Positions 24,517 through 36,500 of a stretch of 64,000 bases of DNA are shown here, piece after piece. A program made the position numbers and the translations under genes. How positions within the stretch are numbered: position 1 is the stretch's first letter; each line of letters starts with the position of its first letter. A model generated the notes under the pieces. The model saw only the letters and a program-made list of their open reading frames with translations, made no database searches and had not been told where the DNA came from. Source of the DNA: Gordionus sp. m RMFG-2023 (lineage: Eukaryota; Nematomorpha; Gordioida; Chordodea; Parachordodidae); NCBI RefSeq assembly GCF_954871325.1, contig NC_088779.1:12526846-12590845 (forward strand), written 5' to 3'.

Positions 24517-25731
24517 CATAGGCGTAGCCGGGGGGGGGGGAGGCAATTGGAAATTCCCCCCCCCCTCCTTCAGAAATTTATCACTTTTTGTAAATATTAT
24601 TTTTAGCTAATAAAAAAATATCCCCCTTAGTCCTCCCCCCACTCCCTGACCCTCAAATATGTATGCATATATCTTAAATAATAATTTAAAAGAAAGAATG
24701 TAAAAGTTGATATTTTTTTATAAAACTATTCATCATAATTTATAGATTTTTGGGAAAATAAATTTATAAATATGTAAAATGAACCAAAAATGTTTTTTAA
24801 TAAATGGAATATAAGCCAAAGATAAGTCTTAAGACAGAAGTGAAATGTATTATAATTATTAATAATAGATCCATAAAATTATTAAATAATATAATATTTC
24901 AAATATAATTTTTTATAAAGTGAGTAATTTTAATTTATTTATCTTAATAAAAGTAAAATATAATTATAAAACTATTGATAAAATTAAGTCATAAATTAAA
25001 AAAATATTAAAGCACAATACAAACAGTGGAATATTATATGTCGTAGATTTACAGTATATCTAATTATCAATTGACAATCAAGTAATTTTTACCAATATAG
25101 CGAATTATATATTTTCAGAAAACTAGAAAATATTGATAAGGACATCAGAAAATATCTTTTAAAGACATTGTGGAATGAATAATATGAAGATTAAATTTAA
25201 ATCTCACTTTTACTTAAAAAATAGATGGCGTTAAATAATTGTATGCAAACTGTTGCTATATTTAATATCAAGAGCATTGATTAGTAAAATTTGTTAAATT
25301 ATTAACTGTAATATATTTTCTAACTGTCAAATATGTCTGTAAAAGTGGAATTTTTCCTGTATTTTATAACTAATTCTATATAATAGAGTAAAATCAACTA
25401 TATGTCTACTTACTTTTTATAAATAAATTTCTTATAATTGTTTGGAATAAATTATTACCATGCTTTTATATTAAGGTATATACAATACAAGTAATTTATT
25501 ATATTTTTATTTTATATAAACTAATAAAAATATATTTCATATTTGTTCCAGGCTTATTTTCTTTATTAAAATTTATAAAAATATTTTATGACTATATATA
25601 GACTAAAGTAACCCGGCCGAAGGCCGGGAAAAACGGGCCGAAGGCCCGACAAAAAGGTGGTCTGGGGGCGAAGCCCCCAGTAATTTTTTAATTCCCCCCC
25701 CCCCCCTTATGAAAATCCTGCTACGCCTATG
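24517..25731. mobile_element. hAT MITE, perfect 8-bp target duplication
   Basis: Begins CATAGGCGTAGC and ends GCTACGCCTATG, with CTTTTAAT directly outside both ends (24509-24516 and 25732-25739). The perfect 8-base duplication and CA-starting inverted ends are hAT hallmarks. The interior (1215 bases) has no transposase. Near the right end are strong GC hairpins (CCGGCCGAAGGCCGG, GGGCCGAAGGCCC, GGGGGCGAAGCCCCC) and C/G runs at both flanks. Confidence 0.92.
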
Positions 25732-25898
25732 CTTTTAATTGTCTTCAAATTTATAAGTCTCAATTTTTTTTATCGCATTCAGTAAGAGTTTTTTTAATTT
25801 TATTATTTTCTTTAATCTTTGTTTCATTGTTTTCTTAAATGTTTATTTCCCTTTTTTCTATAATCACGAATATTTCAAAATTATTATATAAATTACTC

Positions 25899-26220
25899 TT
25901 ATAGTTTATAAGAATCTCTTTCATTCTGAATATTTGGTTTTAATTCAATATTTTTCAATTTTTTGTTACTAAGAGATTTATTTTTATTAGAACGATTTTC
26001 TTTTATTTCTGTAACACATAAACATTTTAATGTACACAATGCTTCATCATAACTTGAATTTAACTCTCTTGGAAACACAGTTTTCATGACTAAATATAAT
26101 TCAACTGGTAAATTACCTATTAAGCTTATTTTTAGTATCATGAAATTTTAAATAATCTTCTAATTTGTCAATAGACTTTGTTTTATTATTATTGTCCCAT
26201 ATAGGTTTATTCATAATTTA
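25899..26220 (-). pseudogene. Gag-like remnant of the LTR element
   Basis: Downstream of the 5' LTR in the minus orientation there is a gag-like peptide stretch with ISLIGNLPVELYLVMKT and SSYDEALCTLK, a pattern seen in retrotransposon Gag proteins. It is broken and short. Its position and strand support the minus-strand reading of the LTR pair. Confidence 0.5.
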
Positions 26221-27280
26221 GAGATTTATCATTAAAAGTTTTAATTATTCTTCACTTTTTCAAATTAATCATTTCTTACGTGTTTATAGAATGATATAAA
26301 TATTACATTCCAGAACTTTTTTATCTAGTTGTCTATGTTCCAGTAGCTAAAATCATATTGTCTGTGGATTTAGAATATTTTGTAAGTCATTATACCCCAA
26401 TTTTATTTAGTTCGTCTAATTTGATATATACCTCATCTGGTAGTCTTCTTGTAAAGGAACCTGCTTTTTCGATGTCCGAGATCTGAGTGTCCTTGAAGAT
26501 GTCTTCTACTCAAAAAAAGATCGCCACTGCCTGAGTATATTGGAAATTCAATATTTATATTAACATTATTATTGGGAATCTGTTTAATATTTATTTATTT
26601 ATTTACGATTTCCTCGAATATGTAGAACTGCCACCATAAAGTTTTCTAAAAATAAATGAATGTTACGAGTTTATTTTATTTTATTTAGAATAAATCAAAG
26701 TTACGAATTTAATTTATTTTAAAATTTTACATTCGTATTAAACTACAAAATCAGGCTTATATAAAAATTTTCATATTAATATATATAAAAATCAATCTAC
26801 ACAATTTATATTAAAAAAAATCAATTTATATAAACATAAAAGAAAACAATTTAAAGGTTAGTATTAATCGGCCATATCAACAATGTTAAAAATACATATT
26901 ACCGTAAAAAAAATCTAATATGTTTAAAAATACCGATTATGACAATTGTCATTTTTCCAAGGAACATCTTCAATAATGAATTTAAAATTGTCAGATTATA
27001 TTATTTTCCTTAAAAAGATCATATACATAAATAAGTTAAATAAAAATATTTTTAATAAATATTATTTAGAAAACCCACCTCTTTTGATATACTTAAAAAA
27101 TAGATAATTTTACAAAAATGATAAAAAAATCTATAAAAGATTTCACCTAAAAGATTGTTTATTTATAATAAAATTCACAAAAGAATTCCTCAAAAAAGAT
27201 TTAAAATTTTTATCAAAATATGTTTAAAAATCTTTTTGAACTTAATATTTTTTGTTTAAAATTTTGGGCATGAAAATCAC

Positions 27281-27499
27281 TAGTGTTGTTAAACGGCTCT
27301 TGAGCCGATTTTTAAAAAGGCTAACTCAATATTTTATCCAGAAAAATATTATGCAAGCTTAAAGATTTTGCTCATAGATGGTACATAGGATTAAACATCT
27401 ATTGGCAAAATCTCGGCGCTTAGGCAATATTTTCTTGGCTATAATGTTGAGTTAGCCGTTTTAAAAAATCGGCTAAAATTGAGCCGTTTAACAACACTA
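27281..27499. mobile_element. hAT MITE, TAGTGTTGTTAA family, copy 1
   Basis: A 219-base near-palindrome with ends TAGTGTTGTTAAACGG and its complement, flanked by AAAATCAC on both sides (27273-27280 and 27500-27507). It sits in the right arm of foldback composite 2. Relatives: 57012-57223, 63867-64000 (cut by the window end) and a decayed copy near 40.69-40.88 kb. A shared internal motif, GATTTTGCTCATAGA, links the copies. Confidence 0.9.
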
Positions 27500-27557
27500 A
27501 AAATCACTAATAAATTGTAGCAAAAATAATATTACAATAGTAGCATATCATTTTTTT

Positions 27558-29713
27558 CAGAGTTGTTAAAGTAGCGCGCTACTTAGCGCGCTATCTTTTT
27601 GGTAGCTATAGCTAATAGCGGCTACTTTTTTTACTTTTAAAAAATATAATGAATGTAAGTATAAGCACGAAAATTTAAATATAATACCATAATTAATTAT
27701 AATTTTTATGATTTATTATTTAATTTTGAAATTGAAATATATTTTCAATTTGTAATTAATATTTTCAATTTGTATTATAAACCTAAATCACCTGTTAATA
27801 ATTTAAAATGGCATCGTATATGAATATCCAAATCGTTGAAAGTGATTCAGAGTCAGACAATGATATTAATGAAATGGAAGATACTAGGGAAGAAAATAAT
27901 ATTCATAGCAATATTTTCCCATTCTCTAGATTTCAAAAATTTTTCAAGATAAATATTAAAATAAAAACTGGCTTCAAATTTTTATATTTAAAATGTAAAA
28001 AAAATATTTCCTCAAATTAATCCATTAGCTATAACCTCAAGAAACACCTAAAGGTAAATTATCATTTTTAGATAAAATAATAATATTTATTTTATAAGGC
28101 TGTTCATGCTAATAGTTTTAAGAAAATTGAACAACATTAAAATAAATTTGACATAGGTGAATCTACATCCAAAAAGACTAATTCCATTCAGACAAAATTA
28201 ATTAATAATACAAATGTTAATATTTCTTAGAAATTAACTGATAGTTATTGTGGATTTTATATTTGATACAGTTCAGCCAATGTCCTTGGTTGATAATCCA
28301 TAATTTATTATGATGATTAAAACTTTTTCACCTGATACAACTATTTTATGTCGCCAGATACTTGTGAATAAAATAGCAGATAAGTTTAAAGTGATGAAAG
28401 ATGCTTTAATAGTAGAATTATCAGAGATATCTCATATATGTACCACGGCAGATAATTGGACACATAACAGAAGGTAAACATTTATCTATATATATAAATT
28501 GATCTGATTAAATATTTTTAGAGCTTATTTAGGAATCACAGGCCATTGGCTAAACCCTAGGACATTAAAAAGAAGATCAGTAGCATTAGCCCTCAAAAAG
28601 ATAATAGGATGCCAGACATACGATGTACTTGCAAATAAAATTATTGACGTCCACACTTTTAGGATTCATAATAAAGTTTGCAAGATGGTGACCGATAATG
28701 GGTCTAATTAGCTGAAGGCCTTCAGTATTATAAATTAATTTTTAAAATATTTAGAGTAATAAAATTAAATCAAGTAATAGATAAGTTATTAATTAAATTT
28801 TTCAATATATTTAAAAGTTGTTTAATATTTCACATTATATATAAAACTTTTATTAACTAAATACATACATATTTTAGTAATATTATATCATAATTTATAT
28901 CAAATTATAAAAAAATTAGTGAATTTAACTAATAAAATTTACAACAGAGATGGATTATTTCATTAGTTTATTGCACATCATTGAGCTTAACATTTAATAT
29001 GATATGGTTATTGAATATTTCATGGATGATTAGATTTTTACTATATTTATTTCTTATTGGTTAATATCCATCAATTTATATACAGTACAGGGAATTCAAT
29101 GTATTCATTTGATAAAATATTTTTACTTAGTTACATCATAATTCCTGAGGTTTAAAATTTAGAATAGCAACCTGATGATATTACCACTCCATTTTTGATA
29201 AATATCACTACACATTTCTATTAAAAACGGGATGAATAATTTTTTCTATTTAATATGAATATAGAATATTTGGTGAGGATAATACTGAAGGTGAGACACA
29301 GAGAGATTATTTAGTAAGGCAGAACTGATACTTTCTGATCGTCGCTCTAGACTTGGAGATGATAATATTGAAATGATTTTATTATTAAAATTCAACAAAT
29401 TACCATAAATATTTAAAATTTATTACATAAATTTTTTTATAATCAAAATTAACTATATTTTAATATTTATAAATGTTGATTTTTATATATTATTTACTAT
29501 ACAATTAAATTATATGCAAAATAAAAAAATAATTGTTTTTAAATTTTTTTTATAAAAAGTAGCCTAAAAGTAGCTAAATCTACTTTTTAAAAATAGTAGC
29601 AAATAGCGAGCTACTTTTTTTAAACAATTAGCGTAGCGGTAGTGCGCTAATTTTTTTGACACATAGCTATATCGGTAGCGCGCTACTTTTAAAAGTAGCG
29701 ATTAACAACTCTG
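27558..29713 (+). mobile_element. Decayed hAT transposon with BED finger and introns
   Basis: Ends CAGAGTTGTTAA and TTAACAACTCTG, within an A/T run that serves as a near-8-base duplication. Subterminal GTAGCGCGCTAC-type motifs lie at both ends. Transposase remains run on the plus strand from an ATG at 27808: a BED-type zinc finger (two Cys near 27990-28000, then NLKKHLKAVH), a 45-base intron (28054-28098), then TTADNWTHNRR, a 48-base intron (28474-28521), then AYLGITGHWLNP, KRRSVALALKKI and VTDNGSN, which is the hAT core with its second catalytic Asp. Several in-frame stops and a missing C-terminal half show it is dead. The guest's introns have the same size as those of host genes. Confidence 0.88.
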
Positions 29714-29879
29714 AATTTTTTTTATTAAAAAAATATCAAATAAAAGAAATCTATTTTTCATTTCATAATATAATAATATAAATAAAAAATATATATCAGT
29801 TGATTAATAAAATATTAACATTAACATTAAATATAAATAAAATAAATTATTTTAATAAAAATAAAAAAATAATAATAGG

Positions 29880-30183
29880 CCGCGTTATATTTCGCGAAAT
29901 AGTTTTCGCTATATTGTCTTCGCGATTTATGTTTCGCGATATTGACTTCGCTATAAAACGCGATTATTGATTCGCGATAAAAATTTTGCTCTAATGTATT
30001 CGCATTAAAGGTTTCGCTATAAAAAATTCGCGATATTTGTTTCGCTATATTGTTTTCGCGGAAAAGTATTCGCTAATGTGGATTCGCGATAATATCGCTA
30101 TAAAATTCATTCGCGATAAACGACATTCGCGATAAAAGTTTAGCGATAAAAGTGTTTCGCGATAAAAGCTCCGCTGAATTGAC
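29880..30183 (-). repeat. Right TCGCGA array
   Basis: About 25 modules of TTCGCGAT or TTCGCTAT with A/T spacers, the mirror image of 16885-17200. Individual modules can be matched across 13 kb (for example CGCGATAAACGACATTCGCG against CGCGAATGTCGTTTATAGCG), so the arrays are homologous inverted copies rather than independent expansions. Confidence 0.85.
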
Positions 30184-30595
30184 ATGGAACCATAAATTTA
30201 ATATTTTTGGTAATAAAAAAATATTCTATAAAAATAAGTATTAGCGCCTTGTTTCTTGCAAGAATTTTAAAGATTGCTATTAGATTGAATAAATATGATA
30301 TTTATTGGAGATTATATATATAATTGATTGAATAAATTTTTATGAATTCTTAAATATAATATAATTTTTCTGGACTAAGCCGTTTTTTACGATTCTGGCT
30401 CGAGTTCAGAGAGAAAAAACTTGACTATTTAACAACACTACGAGGATACTGCAAATTCTTAAAGAATTTAATAAATAATTATACAGTGAAAATTGAAATT
30501 TTTGAATATAAGAAAGGATTTGATACTAAATTTATTTTGATATAATAAATATAAAGATATTTTGTAAAAATTATATTCATAAATTTATAATAAGT

Positions 30596-33500
30596 TTATA
30601 TATTCATTATATTCGTATTATTATTTTGATTTGTCAACCAGTCGTTTATTAACTTTTTGTTACTCTTCTTCCAATTCGTGTTAACATCAAGAGACTCTAT
30701 TATTTGCTTGAATCCTAACGAAATTTCCCTTTTATTATTATAAACATTCATCTTAAAACAATTTATACAATAAAATACCATTTGATATGTTCCCTGTAAA
30801 ATTTAAGGAAATCTTTGATCTCTTCCTTTTTGGAGATATGTTTTAGGATTGGTTTCAATAAAGTTTCTTTTTCTTCCTGCGTATCCCCGACCAAATGTAT
30901 CAATGATTCCCAGTGTATTTTTATAAAATCCCATACTAATGGCAATCCTATATCATGGCCGTTGGATATTTTAGATATTACAGTTCTTATATCCTGCGTT
31001 TTTATTTTCGTTTGATCCAACATATACGTCAAGAGCCTATAAAAATTTCAAATGCATTCAATTCATTTTGTATACTACCTGTTAATTAAAATTGGATTCT
31101 GGGTAGATGTTAAAGAAAATAGAAGTTGTTCTTTCAAAGAATGAATCTGAGTATTCGTATAGCGTACCCATATATCGTTCCAATCCTTTTCAGTACCATA
31201 TTTAATGGCGGATAATAATATCGGCGTTAGGAGGTTAGGATTAGGCTATAAAATATTTTTTAGAATAATAATTAGATATATAATAGTGTTTTTTATTTTA
31301 AAAAAAGGATTTATATTGGCTAGCTATTAAAAAAGATAAAAATTATTACGATTATTATAGTAAAAGAAAAATTTGATTTATTTCTATGCAGCTACAAATT
31401 GCTAAATATACAATCAGATAAATTAACTTCATAATATATTTTATTTAAACCTGATTCCTTACTTGTCGAATTAATTTAACAAATTATGAATGATCAAATC
31501 ATATATTTATCCCTAGTTATGTGACTAGTTACATTTTTTGCGAAAAAAAATTTACATTATTTTTGGAATGTAATGATAAAGTAATTAGTTACTATTTTTT
31601 AAAATATATTAAATAATATAATATTTTATTCCTTAACTTTATATGATGATCTTACAAATTTAAAATTACTGTTTATTAAATATAATGACTTACATCAAGC
31701 GCTCTTATAGTATGTATAGGGAAGCAAATTTAAACCCTTTTTATAAGAAATAAATATTAAAATTTTGTTAATTTATAGATTTTTGTGCAAAATAAATAGT
31801 ATATTTTGATATTTTTTTTTTCAATGCAAATAAATATCATATTTTGGTATATTATTTATTTATTTAAATCCTTTAATTAAAACTTATAAATAACCAAATT
31901 ATTTTTTATAACAAAAAAAACAATTTTAAAATTGGTAAGTTATTTAAATAATTTATAAAGTAACTTGCAATGTAAAATGTCACTTATGAATTGAAACCTT
32001 AAATAAATACTTGAAAAATGATGTAACAATATTAAGTACAACACTATTTATTTATAAATTAATTTAAAACTAACAATAAATCGTTTGGAATTTCTAAACG
32101 AGTTAATATTTTATATAAAGGCTAGGACTTAATTAGAGCGCTTGAGCGCTATAGGGTTTCAATGTATTTCTACTAATTTTTAAAATCATTGTTTAAATTA
32201 ACATGGAATCGATCACATGGATCGCTCAAACACGCAAAATCTCCAATTAATACTCTGCTATAACCGCTGTATGTTTAATTTATAGTTAAACAATGGCATC
32301 ATAGTATAATTTGACATTATGTATTTTGTAAATGACGCGATGTCGTGCTATTTTTGCGGTTGCTATAAACGACATCTCATGCCATAGCTTAAATACGTAA
32401 ACGTTATATATTAATAACTTATTTATTTCGAATATAATTATATTTAACCATATAATCATTTGTATTAATGAATCTCTTGAATATTGAATAAGCAGTTTTT
32501 ATTGTCTCGTTTTGCCCCAATATAAGAGCAACAGTGAAAACCTTGCTTTGTAATATTCTATATATTATTTTTAAAAAATAAGTTTATTATTATATTGCAA
32601 CGTAGAAAGATTACTTTTCTAAATGGCTTAGGTCGTTATGATCCCAATTAAGAAACTTCGGCCATCTTAGAATAGCATTTAGGAATCTTATTAGTAAAGG
32701 ATTCCACGAAGTCCCATTGTTAATACCTATACTATGCCGAAAAGACATCAATATATCAAGTAAAAACATATTAATTAAAGGATCATCTTCTTTAATTTCT
32801 CCATCTATGGCATACATAAAAAAACTCAAGGTAAAGTCACCTTTTAGATGACCATATCTAAAAATATTTTTGATTTATATATAAGTAAACAAATAATTAA
32901 TTATCTTTTTTATTTTAATTTATTTTACTTAATATTTCTAAATTTTAATGATGAATCACTACACGTTACATAATATTTGAAAAATATTACATTTTTGACT
33001 TATAAAATGTCAGGTGTAACTTATATTAGGGGCAAAATATCCGAGGGAATATCTCCATATTTAAAACGTCCAGAGGACAAAAAAATCCTATTATTATTTA
33101 TTTTTTATATTGAGATATGAGAAATTATGGTTCGCAAGTAAATCAAATTTTTTACAGGTATCGACCTGAAATGAATATCGGTTCAGTTCAGATTTGGGCT
33201 CATATCTGTTCACTGTTCAAGTTTGACTTGTAAAGAGGAATAATATCGGTTTGGTTTGAACTAAAACCTGTATGAACACAATTATATATTAACTTACATT
33301 CGAATTCTGTATAGAGAGGCACATTTTTTTAAAAAATTAATTGCACAATATAAATGATATCAAATTAACAAATTATAACAAATAAATTTAAGTTATTAAT
33401 TTCAATATTGAACACTTATAAAAAGTAGTATTGAGCCGTTGATTAAAAAATTATCTACTAGCCAAATTATATATTTACATACAGACAGTATAAATTATAC

Positions 33501-36500
33501 TGTTCAAAAACATCTCTCTACGCTAATTTGACTAGCCGGCACTGACAATATAACATCAGATCATTTATATAATTCGGGATATTAATTTCTCTAATAGTCT
33601 AAGATATTTATTTTTTTTAAGCGAATCATTTAGAAAAATTAACTAAATATTCTGATCTTTCTAAAAGATTTTTTATGTTCATGTATGTTCTTTAATTCCG
33701 CCTTCGAGAGTTTGTTGCCTTGATAAAATCTTTATATTTTTTGTTTCTTTTAGCATTTGTTGTGATATTTTGTTAACTTTCATAAGTTTAGAGGATGATT
33801 TTTTTTAATGTGAGGCTCCAGAGCACCTTTATGGCCTTACATATATCACAATCTGTAACTTAACTTATGTATGTATCATTTATGATGCTATAAGTGAATA
33901 TTTATTGGATTTAATTTATCCATAGATATTAATAAGCTTTTTAAAATTAAAATATAAAAAAAGTTAGTTATTTAAAAAATGTTCTAAAATAGCAATGTAT
34001 TAACATTTATAAAAGGTCAATCAATCACAATTGAATAATAAATTTCAGAACAATAATTTTCGCAATATATTAATATAATTACTTTCGCATTATTTTATAA
34101 GAATAAAATCATGAGGTTCAAACCGGTTCACATGCATTTTTAGTGGTTTGGATCAGGTTAGGATGGAAAATGATTTAACGGTCTGGTTCGGTTTAGGTTC
34201 GATAATAAGCGTTTCAGCTTTTTTATCCATAGTTTCTATTGGAGACTTGAATACCAGCGACCAACATCATATGGCTGTTTATGACCTCTGGAGCAAAACG
34301 CTCTTAGCAGCTCATATCCAAATTCTATTAGGCAAAGAGACTAGAATTTACCATGATACAACAACACGTCGAATACCTTCACTCGAAAGCTGTTCAAAGG
34401 AAATCTCTATCGCTCTTTCTCCACCTAAACACAACCCCAAGGATATAGAATATCAATAATACGACTCTTTTACCCGACCTGATAATTCCAGCCTCAGCCA
34501 TATGCCACCTAACGAACAGTTAGAAACAATACCTAATTCTAATAGACTTGTTACTAATCAACGATGATCTTAGAATAGCTATCGGGCTTCGATTAGGCTG
34601 TGAAATCGTAAACCCAACATTATGTGTCCTCTGTGAAACTCATATCGATAGCCTGGGCCACCACCCTCTACACTGTCTTCAAAAAGCAGATTACCCAGGC
34701 TAAGCCATCAATTAGATCTTAAACAGAATCTTGAGATCCACAAATATTTCTTATATGCTTGAACCCCCTGGCCTCCACCCTGACAATCAAACCAGATCTG
34801 TTAGGATGACTCTTGTTACGTGGAACTAAGATAAACCCCTCGCTTAGGAATATACTTGTGTAGGTAGTTTTGCCACATATTTTTCTGTAAAATCAATCAT
34901 GAGGAGAAAATACAAACAATAAATTTTCTGCCCTAAATAATCTACTTGTTTGTTCCAGTAATTCAAGACACCTGTGGATCTTTGGACCCCAATCCCTAAA
35001 ATTATTCAAAACAATAGGGCAAAGGTTAATTAAAATCACGATCCAAGAGAGGGCTTTTACGTGGGATAAAAATATATCGGTTGAAATTCGCCACTCTAAC
35101 TATATATCTATTCATGGGTCATTAATCCCCACTAACTTAGTATTTATTTCTTAATCACCCTAAATAAATTTATTTTAAAATAATTTTTATATGTATATTT
35201 TTAATATTTATAATCAAAAATAATATCAAATTGTAATCTTTTTTAATATTGAATTTCAAAATAAAAATTTTTTAAATAAAATAAAACAAAATAATGATAA
35301 TAATAATAAATTTATTAGAATTATTTATTTTCATCAAACAAGGATATCTTAATCCGGACATATTGACTGCAGATATTTTGCCCAGTCAACGGATTATGAC
35401 ATAAACATAACTCTTACTATTTACCAAAAGATTATTAAAAATAACATGTTACAAGCATTAAGATAATATACCTTAGTCATCATAATACTGAATGTTATAT
35501 AAGTAATATAAATAAAATCAAGCCACTTTAAAAAGAAATAAACTTTGTCAGCCAGAACACGCTATCAATCAGATCTATTCTATCACTTGGGCTAAATATT
35601 AATGGATTAGAATACAATTGCTGTTTTAAATTGTTCCATAATTTTTTACTATAATTTATTCTGTAGTATCCATAATTATTGATATTACCTTTTACCCATT
35701 TCAATTTATCAACATTATTCTGTTTCAAAAGTATAATAGCTAATCCAAAAAAAGTATATTATTATATATTTGTTGTAGAAATAAATTTAGCAAGTTTATC
35801 AAAATATCTCAATAGAATAAAAATTAAATAGAATAGATATTGTGCTTTTTTAATTATGTTTTTGTTACACCAGAAGAATTTCGGACTTGACAAAATTTTT
35901 CGTCAGGTTCGTGTCGCATCCAATTTAAGAAGGTTTTTTTAAAAAAAAAGGATTTCTATCTATGTGAGTCCAAACAAGTTGAATCTAGGTTCGGTGTAAA
36001 TAAATAGAAATTACAATTAAATTACCCAAATTTAAATAATCGGAAAGAATAAGATAATCAAACTGATATTGTATACTAAAACAAGAGAAAAAAGCTTGCA
36101 ATAGAGGACTAATTTTATTACATCTAAATATTTACAGGTAAAAAAAAAATAAAAAAAGATAATCAATTGTGAAGAGTTCTATCTTAATGCATTAGGAGTT
36201 AAATTTTAAAAAAATTAAATTTGTAAATTTGGACTTAACCGTCCGGCTTTACAAATCTAAATATTTTAGGGTTCAGATTTGATAGTTCGGAAAAAAAGTC
36301 ATATATCCTTATTAAGAGGTCTAGTTATAAACCACCCTGGTTAATAACGGTATAAGCTCGAGCAAATAAATTAAAAGATTCCGCCATTTTTTATTACCCA
36401 ATGAATTAAAAATAAAATAAATTTTTAAACTTGGTTTAAGCAAAAAAAAGTATGGATGGTCGGGACACATTAGCTCGCGTTTTGTTCAAACCTCAATAAA

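Larger units (their letters stand above)
20231..26882 (-). mobile_element. LTR retrotransposon shell (fossil), minus strand
   Basis: LTRs of about 247 bases lie at 20231-20479 and 26637-26882 (roughly 5-6% apart by eye, so moderately old). The target duplication ATGTT flanks both ends (20226-20230 and 26883-26887). Read on the minus strand the LTR starts TGTTGATATGG. The primer-binding site TGGTGGCAGTTCTACA follows the 5' LTR directly (26636-26621), and a polypurine tract AAAGGGTGGAA abuts the 3' LTR (20490-20480). A gag-like stretch lies at 25.90-26.22 kb. No matching pol is visible; the interior is occupied by the DIRS-like element and a hAT MITE. Superfamily (Ty1/copia or Ty3/gypsy) is not settled. 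The element is broken. Confidence 0.8.
16868..30198. mobile_element. Foldback composite 2 (13.3 kb, TCGCGA-array ends)
   Basis: The ends match as inverted repeats: GTCAATTCAGCG (16885) against CGCTGAATTGAC (ending 30183), with weaker pairing outward through AAATTTA. Next inward on both sides comes an array of TCGCGA motifs. Then come arms with GATATGCTACTATTGT, GAGGAATTCTTTTGTGAA and AGAGGTGGGTTTTC on the left (17.2-17.55 kb) and their complements on the right (26.9-27.55 kb). The core is the roughly 118-base minisatellite, direct on the left and inverted on the right. The right arm is interrupted by an LTR element, a MITE and a hAT. Removing the guests would leave an element of about 4.3 kb. 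No transposase is encoded, so it must have been moved by another element's enzyme. Confidence 0.75.

Noticed and set aside
24208-24546. Minus-strand 112-codon frame
   Set aside because: It crosses the junction of a hAT MITE and its poly-Pro start is the MITE's G run read in reverse.
20231-26882. LTR pair as the true LTRs of the DIRS-like element
   Set aside because: Primer-binding site, polypurine tract and TG start all read on the minus strand, while the DIRS-like genes are on the plus strand; a gag-like trace also runs minus.
34148-34459. Plus-strand 103-codon frame as a host gene
   Set aside because: It adjoins a recognisable retroelement block and lies in an intron of the aminopeptidase gene; no independent gene features.
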